Shown here piece by piece: positions 40,293 to 48,308 of a stretch of 49,531 bases of DNA. The translations under genes were made by a program, and so were the position numbers. Under the pieces are notes generated by a model. That model did not search any database. It was not told the DNA's origin and saw nothing but the letters and a program-made list of their open reading frames with translations. This stretch comes from an uncultured Lachnospiraceae bacterium (lineage in GTDB: Bacteria > Bacillota > Clostridia > Lachnospirales > Lachnospiraceae). Position 1 is the stretch's first letter. The number at the start of each line of letters is the position of its first letter. Where the stretch lies: NCBI GenBank assembly GCA_947164865.1, contig CAMUYA010000026.1:1-49531 (forward strand), read 5' to 3'.

Positions 40293-42380
40293 ATGAATAA
40301 GAAGCAGAAAAAGGTATTAAAAAGAATAATAATCACTGCGGTGCTCCTGGCCGTGCTCATGGTGTTTGAGGAAGTGTTCCTTGCGGAAACGGAAAGTGGA
40401 TACAGATTTGGAGCGTTTGGAGAGTTTTTCGGAAAATACGGTATAATTCTGCTTCCTCTTTATCTCATCCCTTATTGGATAATAGGTCATGACATTCTGA
40501 AGAAGGCTTTAAAAGGAATCAAAAATCGTCAAGTGTTTGACGAGAATTTCCTTATGGCAGTGGCAACTGTCGGAGCCTTTGTGCTGAGCGCTGTTACAGG
40601 CGGTGAGCAGGGCGGATATTCCGAGGGCGTGGCGGTTATGCTATTCTACCAGATCGGTGAACTGTTCCAGTCAGTTGCGGTCGGAAAGAGCAGGAAGAAC
40701 ATCGCTGCGCTTATGGACATTCGTCCGGACTACGCGAATATCGAAGATGAAAACGGTGAAATCGTAAAAGTTTCCCCGGATGAAGTTAAGATCGGTGATA
40801 TCATAATTGTTAAGCCGGGTGAAAAGATTCCTATCGACGGCGAGATCGTGGAAGGAAATACCAGCATCGATACAAAAGCACTTACAGGAGAGAGCGTTCC
40901 GAGAGATGCCAATGCAGGCGATTCCGTGATAAGCGGATGCGTTAACCTGAGCGGACTTATCAAGGTTAAGACTACCAAAGAATTCGGCGAATCGACTGTA
41001 TCCAAGATCCTCGACCTTGTTGAGAATTCGAGCATGAAAAAGTCGCGCTCGGAGAATTTCATCGCAAAATTTGCAAGGTATTATACTCCTGCAGTTTGCT
41101 ACAGTGCGCTTGCGCTTGCGATCATACCTCCGATAGTTATTCTGATTATGCATGGAGGATTCTCTATGGGAGCAGCCTCTACAGCAGTAGCCTCCACAGC
41201 AGGGCTCTCTGCAGCAGTATGGGCTAAAGAAGTACTCGGAGCATGGGTGATAAGAGGTCTCACATTCCTTGTTATCAGTTGTCCCTGCGCACTTGTCATT
41301 TCCATCCCCTTAAGCTTTTTCGGCGGTATCGGTGCTGCGGGAAGCAGAGGCGTGCTTGTAAAGGGCTCGAATTATCTAGAGGCTCTTTCAAAGACGGGCA
41401 TTGTGGTATTTGACAAAACCGGAACCCTGACCAAAGGTGTTTTTGAGGTAACGGGAATAAATGTTTCTAAAAAAGCTGATTCATATGGCACAAAAGCTGA
41501 AAAAGAAGGACTACCCTTCGGTGAAAACGAGCTTATCATGTATGCAGCCCTCGCAGAGAGTTATTCTGATCATCCGATAAGCAAATCTCTGAAAGAAGCA
41601 TATGCAAAAATGTGCGATGCATCTTCGGAGAAAGAAAGTAATGAAGTTACAGATATTAACGAGATCAGCGGGCATGGCGTGACTGCAAAAGTACTCGGAA
41701 AAGAAGTTGCCGCAGGAAATATCAAGCTGATGAAAAAGCTGGGAATTCCCTGTGATGACAGTGATCTTCCGGTAGGTACCATAGTTCATGTTGCGATAGA
41801 CGGTGAATATGCCGGATATATCGTTATCTCGGATGTAGCAAAGGAAACATCTGCAGATGCTATTACAGGACTTAAGAAAAGCGGCGTGAGAAAAGCCGTG
41901 ATGCTCACCGGAGACCTTAAGGCAGTGGCAGATAAGGTCGGATCGGATCTTGGACTCGATGAAGTTTATTCCGAGCTCCTTCCCGCCGATAAAGTAACTC
42001 ATGTCGAAGAACTTCTCTCATCAAAGAAAAAGGGTGAAAATCTTGCCTTTGTGGGTGATGGAATAAATGACGCACCTGTTCTTTCCAGAGCTGATATAGG
42101 AATTGCAATGGGAGCCATGGGTTCCGATGCAGCAGTAGAAGCGGCAGATATCGTCATCATGGATGACGATCCTTCTAAGATCTCGATGGCGATGAGGATT
42201 TCAAGGAAATGCCTCAGAATAGTTTACGAAAACATCGTATTTGCACTGGCTGTCAAGTTTGTATGCCTTATCCTCGGTGCTTTGGGAATCGCCAACATGT
42301 GGATCGCGATCTTCGCCGATGTCGGCGTTATGGTCATCGCAGTGCTGAATGCCATCAGATGCCTGAGAGTGAAGAAATAA
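40293..42380 (+). CDS. P1B-type heavy-metal-translocating ATPase (Zn/Cd/Pb class)
   Basis: 695 residues. CPC metal motif in VISCPCALVISIP (about 330), phosphorylation site DKTGTLT (about 374), TGES actuator, DHPIS, and GDGINDAPVL hinge. The N-terminal metal domain is absent; its role may be taken by the small HMA protein upstream. An Ala/Ser-rich stretch (MGAASTAVASTAGLSAAVWA) is inserted in the extracytoplasmic loop between helices before the CPC helix, and a Lys-rich insert follows the phosphorylation region (KKADSYGTKAEKEGLP). The ArsR/SmtB-type operator and the CPC class favour Zn/Cd/Pb export; specificity is not proven. Confidence 0.9.
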   Translation: MNKKQKKVLKRIIITAVLLAVLMVFEEVFLAETESGYRFGAFGEFFGKYGIILLPLYLIPYWIIGHDILKKALKGIKNRQVFDENFLMAVATVGAFVLSAVTGGEQGGYSEGVAVMLFYQIGELFQSVAVGKSRKNIAALMDIRPDYANIEDENGEIVKVSPDEVKIGDIIIVKPGEKIPIDGEIVEGNTSIDTKALTGESVPRDANAGDSVISGCVNLSGLIKVKTTKEFGESTVSKILDLVENSSMKKSRSENFIAKFARYYTPAVCYSALALAIIPPIVILIMHGGFSMGAASTAVASTAGLSAAVWAKEVLGAWVIRGLTFLVISCPCALVISIPLSFFGGIGAAGSRGVLVKGSNYLEALSKTGIVVFDKTGTLTKGVFEVTGINVSKKADSYGTKAEKEGLPFGENELIMYAALAESYSDHPISKSLKEAYAKMCDASSEKESNEVTDINEISGHGVTAKVLGKEVAAGNIKLMKKLGIPCDDSDLPVGTIVHVAIDGEYAGYIVISDVAKETSADAITGLKKSGVRKAVMLTGDLKAVADKVGSDLGLDEVYSELLPADKVTHVEELLSSKKKGENLAFVGDGINDAPVLSRADIGIAMGAMGSDAAVEAADIVIMDDDPSKISMAMRISRKCLRIVYENIVFALAVKFVCLILGALGIANMWIAIFADVGVMVIAVLNAIRCLRVKK

Positions 42381-42392
42381 AAGGGCATTTTA

Positions 42393-43811
42393 TTAGGGAT
42401 TAGACATGCTTCGGATCAATTCTTCCAGCACTTCAAAATAGTTTTCAAAAGTTTTGGCGCAGCAGAGGGGATCATCGATCACGATGCCTTCTGCTCGCAG
42501 ACCTGCAAGGGCAAAGCCCATGGCCATCCTGTGGTCATCATAGGTCTGAATGACAGCGCTTTTTGGATTGCCGGGGAAGATTTTTATGAAATCTTCCCCG
42601 CTTTCTGTTTTTATCCCCATTCTGCTCAGTTCGCTTTCAATGGCCGAAAGCCTGTCGCTTTCCTGTAGCCTGATATGTCCGATGCCTGTTATTGTTGTGG
42701 GGGTATCGGCAAAGGGTGCTATGGCTGCGAGAGTTATAGCCTGATCTGAGCATGAGCTCATGTCGACGGTTATACCGTGATATTTTCCATCCGCAGGCGG
42801 AAGCAATACAAGGTCTCTTCCCGAAAAGCTTCCTGCGCCTGTATTCTTTTCAAATCTTTCTTTTAGATCGTGATCGAACTCGTCATATTCCTTCAGCGTA
42901 CATCCCATCCTGACAAGAATATCTAGAAATCTGACATCTCCCTGCAAAGAACTGCGCCGTATCCCGGGTACCGAGACCGGCACTCCGAGAAGGGGGCACA
43001 TTGCATAAAAGTAAGCCGCAGCGGAGGCATCAGGCTCGATGTCATAATCCATTGCAGTGTATTTTGCTGAAGCAGGAATCTCGTAGGAGAGAGAAGCGGC
43101 GGAGGAACTATCAGTAGAATCTGTATCCGAAACATCGGACAAAGATTTTTTTTCCACCTTCACTCCAAACTGCTCCATCATCCGGACAGTCATTTCGGCG
43201 TAAGCCATCCCGTGGGATCCTGTGACATCGACAGTAAGCCCATCATTACACAGAACAGCCGAAATGAGAAGAGCGCTCAGAAACTGCGAGCTGGAATCTA
43301 TATTGACAGAGATTCTGCTTTTTTTGAATCCTTCGGAATCGAGTGTGAACGGGAAATGCCCTGCACTTTCGGAATAATCTATTTTGCACCCCAGCTCCGA
43401 AAGGGAGTCAAGAAGAGGAGCCATCGGCCTTTTTTTCATCTGCTCGGAAGAATCCAGAAAGTATCTGCCGCCTGCCGCCCCGAGTGCAGCGGACAGAAAT
43501 CTTGCCGCAGTTCCGGCACTTCCGACATAAAGATCCGCAATCCTGTTTGGAAAGTTACCGCCGGTTCCGCTGACGGATACACATTTTTTTTCTTCATCTA
43601 TCGAAATCTCGATTCCCAGCTTTTTTACGCATTCCATAAAATGTCTTGAGTCATCGGAAAAGAGTACACCGTTTAAGGTTGTTTTCCCTTTGGCACAGGA
43701 CGCAATAAGAAGTGCCCTGTTGGTGATGCTTTTCGAACCGGGCACTTTCACTGTGATAACATGCTCTTTTTTTATCTTTTCGTATATGTTTTTAACTTCG
43801 TATTTATCCAT
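42393..43811 (-). CDS. aroA: 3-phosphoshikimate 1-carboxyvinyltransferase (EPSP synthase)
   Basis: 472 residues, longer than the usual ~430. Motifs: VKVPGSKSITNRALLIASCA, VGSAGTAARFLSAALG (PEP-binding loop in the variant form GSAGTAAR), KKRPMAPLLDSL, DYDIEPDASAAAYF, RLQESDRLSAIESEL and YDDHRMAMGFALAGL. Makes EPSP from shikimate 3-phosphate and PEP. A Ser/Asp-rich insert (SDVSDTDSTDSSSAAS, about 43090-43150) lies before EIPASAKYTAMDYDIEP, and a second extension is near FEKNTGAGSFSG. No SD precedes the ATG; the 5' leader is repeat-element sequence. No other aro gene is adjacent. Confidence 0.93.
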   Translation of the reverse strand: MDKYEVKNIYEKIKKEHVITVKVPGSKSITNRALLIASCAKGKTTLNGVLFSDDSRHFMECVKKLGIEISIDEEKKCVSVSGTGGNFPNRIADLYVGSAGTAARFLSAALGAAGGRYFLDSSEQMKKRPMAPLLDSLSELGCKIDYSESAGHFPFTLDSEGFKKSRISVNIDSSSQFLSALLISAVLCNDGLTVDVTGSHGMAYAEMTVRMMEQFGVKVEKKSLSDVSDTDSTDSSSAASLSYEIPASAKYTAMDYDIEPDASAAAYFYAMCPLLGVPVSVPGIRRSSLQGDVRFLDILVRMGCTLKEYDEFDHDLKERFEKNTGAGSFSGRDLVLLPPADGKYHGITVDMSSCSDQAITLAAIAPFADTPTTITGIGHIRLQESDRLSAIESELSRMGIKTESGEDFIKIFPGNPKSAVIQTYDDHRMAMGFALAGLRAEGIVIDDPLCCAKTFENYFEVLEELIRSMSNP

Positions 43812-43888
43812 TGTGTCGAATTGTCACTCACTAGCAATCGACATCATGTACTATATGATGTCGATCGGCTGTGAAATTGTTCTATTTC
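43812..43888 (-). repeat. multi-hairpin intergenic element, partial copy B
   Basis: Contains a right arm of stem 3 (GTGTCGAATTG), an intact stem 1 ATCGACATCAT/ATGATGTCGAT (43837-43865), and a decayed stem 2 (CGGCTGTGAAATTG...TATTTCA). It forms the aroA 5' leader and reaches the stop of the next minus-strand gene. Confidence 0.65.
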
Positions 43889-45177
43889 AAAAACAGCACA
43901 CCGCACAGCACATGGGAGAGGAATAGTATCCAACCGCCTGCGACGATTATCTTCTTACGCAGATCGCTCTTTTGATCACTGACACTTCCCAGCTCTGACA
44001 GAGGGTCGCTTACCTTGTTCAGCCCGGCCTCCATGCTTATCAGCCTCAAAAGTGACACCGCATACATAAGTAGCATACCGGACATCATAGGCCATATAAA
44101 ATCCGCATGTGCAAGCTTTCCGCCCGACTCACCGAGAAGCATTGCCTGCAGGAATCCGATCCCGTAGACTGTCAGCGCCAGCTTGCCCTGATCTTCCTTT
44201 AGGAAAAACCTTGTATCGACGAGTACCATATAGATCGGGAAAGCCATTCCCAAAAGCATGGATAGAGGGATGTTGTCGGAGTACATGCTCCACACTTCGC
44301 CGAATCTCGTAATGATGATCCTGCTGTCATCGCTTCCGTAGCTTCCGCCCAGAAGGAAATACGCACCAAACTGAAGGAAGATATAAAGAAGGGTAGGAAC
44401 TGCGCAGAGGAAAGAATTCAGAAAGTGCTTTGAATACTCCTTTCCTTTTCTTTTAAAAATAGCCTTAAAGAGCCTTACAAGCATTATTATCCCGACTGCG
44501 GGGATAAAACACTCGGCAAATGTAGGCTTGGCCATAGCCGACAGGAACAGGACTATCGCCAGATAGATATAGTATTTTTTCAGGCCTTTTTCGGTCCTAA
44601 AAAACAATCCTTTATATTCAGATGAGCTCTGAACTCCCCAGATGTCCACTATAAGGCAGAAAGCCAAGAGCGAGAATCCTCTCGCACACATCAGCGTGGG
44701 ATTGTGAAATGGATTGGGAGAGTAGACTCCGGTAAACCTTTCACCGCGTCCGATCCAGTAAAAGTACAGAGGCTGTGCGATATAAAATGCTGTGGAAAGA
44801 AAAGCGGTCCTTACCGCAGAATACCCTGCGCCGTATCTTTTGCATATCTTATCGATCATAAAGCAGCCGACTCCGTAGGAGAATACCGCAAAGATGCATG
44901 AAGTATAAGCCGCAGACGGATCAAGTGCTATATTTAACACTTTATAAAAAAACAGGGTGATAAGATGCCACATGCAGTATGGCACCGCTTTGAACCCCTC
45001 TGCCAGGGTGCTTCCGGAAAAAAAATACGGAAGGTAGATATATGCGTGACCGCTGTAGTCGGAATAGCCGTTTGAAAGCTCGCTTATCACATAAGTGTAG
45101 GTAATGAAAGCAACAAGGAAACCGAATGCGATGTATACAAACAGGTCGCTGTTATTCTTTTTCGTTATGCTAATCAT
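43882..45177 (-). CDS. polytopic membrane protein, possible GT-C-type
   Basis: 431 residues, about 10 membrane helices. After the first helix there is ELSNGYSDYSGHAYIYLPYF, an acidic/His-containing extracytoplasmic loop, and later GRGERFTGVYSPNPFHNPTL. These are loose GT-C-like features, not a firm match. A hydrophilic stretch (NKVSDPLSELGSVSDQKSDL) precedes the last helix. It overlaps the upstream gene by 4 nt (ATGA), so the two are coupled. Function unknown. Confidence 0.55.
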   Translation of the reverse strand: MISITKKNNSDLFVYIAFGFLVAFITYTYVISELSNGYSDYSGHAYIYLPYFFSGSTLAEGFKAVPYCMWHLITLFFYKVLNIALDPSAAYTSCIFAVFSYGVGCFMIDKICKRYGAGYSAVRTAFLSTAFYIAQPLYFYWIGRGERFTGVYSPNPFHNPTLMCARGFSLLAFCLIVDIWGVQSSSEYKGLFFRTEKGLKKYYIYLAIVLFLSAMAKPTFAECFIPAVGIIMLVRLFKAIFKRKGKEYSKHFLNSFLCAVPTLLYIFLQFGAYFLLGGSYGSDDSRIIITRFGEVWSMYSDNIPLSMLLGMAFPIYMVLVDTRFFLKEDQGKLALTVYGIGFLQAMLLGESGGKLAHADFIWPMMSGMLLMYAVSLLRLISMEAGLNKVSDPLSELGSVSDQKSDLRKKIIVAGGWILFLSHVLCGVLFLK

Positions 45178-45833
45178 GCTTCTCCCCCTTCCGTCATATC
45201 GATATTCCCCTCTTTATTCCGGCCGTTTTTGTACAGTCCGAATATGTCTTTTTTGTACGAGAAAAAGCACACGATAATTACGGCACATATAAGCAGTTTT
45301 GTGATGATGTAATGGCTGAAATGACCGGAAACATCGTCGACAAGCGCATCTGAAAAAACAATATAAGGGTCTTCGCTTCCTGTGCGGATATAAACGACTT
45401 TTCCGTCGCGGATAGGCGAAACTCCCTGAATGTCGTTCGCCTGCTTGAGGTTTTCCTCTGAGAAAAATACGCATGGATCGTATCTTTTCTTAAGCACGCC
45501 GGCGCTTTTTACAAATACTCCGCCGACACAGAAAAGCTGATCCTCGGCGGGAAAATCTATACGAAGGCCTTTGATATTGTTGTTGAGCTCGCCGTCCAGC
45601 CTGAATTCAACATAGTATTTTTCATTATCGACAGGGCAGCTGATGCTCTGATCGTCGTTGAACGCATCGGGGGAAAGGGTGGAGTAATAGAGAGTGCAAT
45701 CGGTTCCTTCAAGCACTCCGTTTTCGTTCCCGGTGAATTCTATTCTGAAAACCTCATCCGCGGTTTTTACGGGGAACAGTATGATCCCTGCACAAAAGAC
45801 CGCAAGAATGATGTATGGTAAAAATTTCTTCAT
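45174..45833 (-). CDS. exported/membrane-anchored hypothetical protein
   Basis: 219 residues from ATG 45833. An N-terminal helix (KKFLPYIILAVFCAGIILFPV), a ~150-residue beta-rich extracytoplasmic domain (GVLEGTDCTLYYSTLSPDAF), and a C-terminal helix (YIITKLLICAVIIVCFFSYK) with a short basic tail. The frame is open to ATG 45845 but that start abuts the SD GAGGAG; 45833 is about 12 nt from it. Coupled with the downstream membrane protein; likely a partner of it. Not matched to a family. Confidence 0.5.
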   Translation of the reverse strand: MKKFLPYIILAVFCAGIILFPVKTADEVFRIEFTGNENGVLEGTDCTLYYSTLSPDAFNDDQSISCPVDNEKYYVEFRLDGELNNNIKGLRIDFPAEDQLFCVGGVFVKSAGVLKKRYDPCVFFSEENLKQANDIQGVSPIRDGKVVYIRTGSEDPYIVFSDALVDDVSGHFSHYIITKLLICAVIIVCFFSYKKDIFGLYKNGRNKEGNIDMTEGGEA

Positions 45834-45936
45834 GATATAGCCCATCTCCTCGGTCTAATATAGCACATCAGACCGTAAAAGAGAATAGAGTGGTGTTTAA
45901 AATAGGGTTTGAGGGGGATTTATGATGGGTTTTCTC

Positions 45937-45965
45937 TTGATAAATAAGGACAAAAGCGATATAAT
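45937..45965 (+). promoter_or_regulatory. promoter of pfkA
   Basis: TTGATA, 17 bp, TATAAT: a strong vegetative promoter about 77 nt before the predicted SD-bearing start region. Confidence 0.8.
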
Positions 45966-46014
45966 ATTTTAGATTTTTTGGTTTTATGATCAAATTTAAT
46001 GCTTAATGAATGGT

Positions 46015-46033
46015 GAACGGCTCGAACCCGTTC
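46015..46033 (+). promoter_or_regulatory. hairpin next to pfkA SD
   Basis: GAACGG (46015-46020) and CCGTTC (46028-46033) form a 6-bp hairpin directly abutting the SD GGAGGA. It may tune translation or mRNA stability. Confidence 0.45.
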
Positions 46034-46048
46034 GGAGGAAAATGAAAA

Positions 46049-47017
46049 ATGTCGGATAAAATGGAAACAATTGCAGTTCTTACAAGCGGTGGCGACGCGC
46101 CCGGAATGAATGCGGCTATCCGTGCGGTGGTGCGTACAGGAATCGCAAGAGGGCTCAAAGTAAAAGGTATTAAAAAGGGGTATGCAGGCCTTCTCGCAGA
46201 GGAAATCTTTGATATGAAACCGAGGGACGTATCCGAGACAATTCAGCGCGGTGGTACCATCCTAGGAACCGCAAGATGTCTTGAATTCAAGCAGCCCGAG
46301 ATCCAGGCTCACGCAGCGGACATCTGCCGCAAGCACGGAATAGACGGAATTGTGGTTATCGGAGGAGACGGTTCGTACAGAGGTGCTCAGGCACTTTCCA
46401 GAAACGGTATCAACACCATCGGTCTTCCCGGAACTATCGACCTTGACATTTCATGTACCGATTACACTATCGGATTTGACACTGCTGTCAACACAGCCAT
46501 GGAAGCTATCGATAAGGTAAAGGACACTTCATCATCCCATGAGAGATGCTCCATCATCGAAGTTATGGGACGTAATGCCGGATATATCGCACTCTGGTGC
46601 GGTATCGCAAACGGTGCAGAGGATATCCTTCTTCCCGAGAAATACGATTTCAATGAGCAGAATATTATCAACAATATCATTGAGAACCGTAAAAAGGGCA
46701 AGACTCACCACATCATCATCAACGCTGAGGGCGTAGGTCACTCACAGTCCATGGCCAGACGTATCGAAGCCGCTACAGGCATCGAGACCAGAGCTACCAT
46801 CCTCGGATACATGCAGCGTGGCGGAAGCCCCACAGCTATGGACCGTTTCTACGCATCTATCATGGGTGCCAAGGCAGTCGACATCCTTCTCGAAGGCAAA
46901 ACAAACCGCGTAGTTGCTCACCAGCATGGTGAATTTGTTGATTTTGATATCGAGGATGCTCTTTCGATGAAGAAGGAGATCGATCCGTACGAATTTGAAG
47001 TCGCTAAGATCCTATAA
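46049..47017 (+). CDS. pfkA: ATP-dependent 6-phosphofructokinase
   Basis: 322 residues. TSGGDAPGMNAAIRAVVR and IGGDGSYRGAQ (ATP-type Gly in GGDGS) identify the bacterial ATP-PFK class; MGRNAGYIALWCGIA, EGVGHS and GYMQRGGSPTAMDR follow. Glycolytic phosphorylation of fructose 6-phosphate. The catalytic loop, normally TIDNDI, reads TIDLDI (D131-L132-D133) and the next residues are SCTDYTIG instead of KGTDYTIG. Both aspartates are kept, but the Asn-to-Leu change is unusual. SD GGAGGA is 10 nt upstream. The repeat element begins directly after the TAA. Confidence 0.95.
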   Translation: MSDKMETIAVLTSGGDAPGMNAAIRAVVRTGIARGLKVKGIKKGYAGLLAEEIFDMKPRDVSETIQRGGTILGTARCLEFKQPEIQAHAADICRKHGIDGIVVIGGDGSYRGAQALSRNGINTIGLPGTIDLDISCTDYTIGFDTAVNTAMEAIDKVKDTSSSHERCSIIEVMGRNAGYIALWCGIANGAEDILLPEKYDFNEQNIINNIIENRKKGKTHHIIINAEGVGHSQSMARRIEAATGIETRATILGYMQRGGSPTAMDRFYASIMGAKAVDILLEGKTNRVVAHQHGEFVDFDIEDALSMKKEIDPYEFEVAKIL

Positions 47018-47276
47018 GCAATCGACATCATGTACTTTATGATGTCGATCGACTGCGAAATGACTCAATTCGCAGTCGAAGACGAAGTCATTGCGCAATT
47101 CGACACGTACTTCGTGTCGAATTGATTCCTATAAGCAATCGACATCATGTACTTTATGATGTCGATCGACTGCGAAATGACTCAATTCGCAGTCGAAGAC
47201 GAAGTCATTGCGCAATTCGACACGTATTTAGTGTCGAATTGATTACTATAAGCGATCGACATCCTGTACTGTATGA
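47018..47276 (+). repeat. multi-hairpin intergenic element, two tandem copies plus partial third (C)
   Basis: Units of 117 bp start at 47018, 47135 and 47252 (partial). In the first unit, stem 1 is ATCGACATCAT/ATGATGTCGAT (47021-47049), stem 2 CGACTGCGAA/TTCGCAGTCG (47050-47078), mini-stem GAC/GTC, stem 3 AATTCGACACG/CGTGTCGAATT (47097-47123). The third copy breaks off within stem 1, where it forms the start codon of the next gene. Confidence 0.85.
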
Positions 47277-48052
47277 ATAATAAAGAATTGCTCAGCGCAG
47301 CCAACAAGAAAATAAAGCAGCTTCAGGGATACAACCGTTCATCCAAAAAGAGGCGGGAGGCCGGAGTATTTGTGGCAGAGGGAATCAGGCTCTGCAGAGA
47401 AGTTCCGGATAAGTATCTCACGGAGGTTTATCTTACCCCTGATCTAGAGGGTGAGGCAGATGCCCTCAAAGCTCCGTATTTTCTTGTAGACGGCGCTGTT
47501 TTTTCTAAAATATCGGACACGCAGACGCCCCAGGGAATCCTGGCGCTGTGCTCCCGGCCGGAATACCGGTTTGACGATATCCTTGGCGATGGAAAGCATA
47601 CTCCGCTGGTGGTAGTGCTTGAGGACATACAGGACCCGGGAAATCTCGGAACCATCATGAGAGTATCGGAAGCTGCGGGAGTGACAGGTGTTATAATGTC
47701 GAGGGGCTGTGCGGATATTTTTTCGCCCAAGGCTGTGCGCGCCACCATGGGGGCCATATTCAGGGTACCCTTTATAGTGACTGAGGATATAGAAGCAAGT
47801 ATTTCGGATCTGAAGGCAAAAGGTGTGACAGTGTATGCTGCTCATCTGAAGGGATCCGAAGATTATGCAAAGCTTGACTTCAAAAAGCCCTCCGCATTCC
47901 TCATCGGAAATGAGGGAAACGGATTAAAGGATGAAACGGCAGCACTTGCGGATAAAAGGCTTTTCATCCCGATGGAAGGTCAAATAGAATCGCTGAATGC
48001 GGGTGTCGCCACGGCAGTGCTGGTATATGAGGCACACCGGCAGCGGGCATGA
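47273..48052 (+). CDS. TrmH/SpoU-family RNA 2'-O-methyltransferase
   Basis: 259 residues. An N-terminal substrate-binding domain (KKIKQLQGYNRSSKKRREAG, FVAEGIRL) is followed by the SPOUT domain with DPGNLGTIMRVSEAAG (motif 1), FLIGNEGNGL (motif 2) and IPMEGQIESLNAGVATAVL (motif 3). It forms a trefoil knot that binds S-adenosylmethionine. The N-terminus aligns with full-length relatives, so ATG 47273 is accepted even though no SD precedes it. The ATG and the TGA stop both lie in copies of the repeat element, in opposite orientation. Target is probably 23S rRNA, not certain. Confidence 0.88.
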   Translation: MNNKELLSAANKKIKQLQGYNRSSKKRREAGVFVAEGIRLCREVPDKYLTEVYLTPDLEGEADALKAPYFLVDGAVFSKISDTQTPQGILALCSRPEYRFDDILGDGKHTPLVVVLEDIQDPGNLGTIMRVSEAAGVTGVIMSRGCADIFSPKAVRATMGAIFRVPFIVTEDIEASISDLKAKGVTVYAAHLKGSEDYAKLDFKKPSAFLIGNEGNGLKDETAALADKRLFIPMEGQIESLNAGVATAVLVYEAHRQRA

Positions 48053-48297
48053 TGTCGATTCGGATAGAAACAATTCGGCACGAAGTACGCGCCGAATTGC
48101 GAGGCGACTACGTTTTCGACTGCGAATTAGAGCATTTCGAAGTCGATCGACATCATAAAGTACATGATGTCGATTCGGTATAGAAACAATTCGGCACGAA
48201 GTACGCGCCGAATTGCGCAATGACTACGTCTTCGACTGCGAATTAGAGCGTTTCGCAGTCGATCGACATCATAAAGTACATGATGTCGATTGCTTAT
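48048..48297 (-). repeat. multi-hairpin intergenic element, two inverted copies plus stem 1 (D)
   Basis: Units start at 48048, 48163 and 48279 (115-116-bp period), reverse-oriented relative to copies A and C. Stem 3 reads, in element sense, AATTCGGCGCG/CGTGCCGAATT, differing from copy C by compensatory changes. Stem 2 is CGACTGCGAA/TTTCGCAGTCG in the second unit. The final stem 1 ends just before the proC SD. Confidence 0.85.
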
Positions 48298-48308
48298 AGG
48301 AGGTTATG

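Noticed and set aside
42376..42394. Convergent terminator between P-type ATPase and aroA
   Set aside because: AATAAAA/TTTTATT gives only a 7-bp A/T stem, too weak to call.
47018..48297. Classical insertion sequence or composite transposon around trmH
   Set aside because: No transposase and no terminal inverted repeats of IS type; the flanks are multi-hairpin elements also found alone elsewhere.
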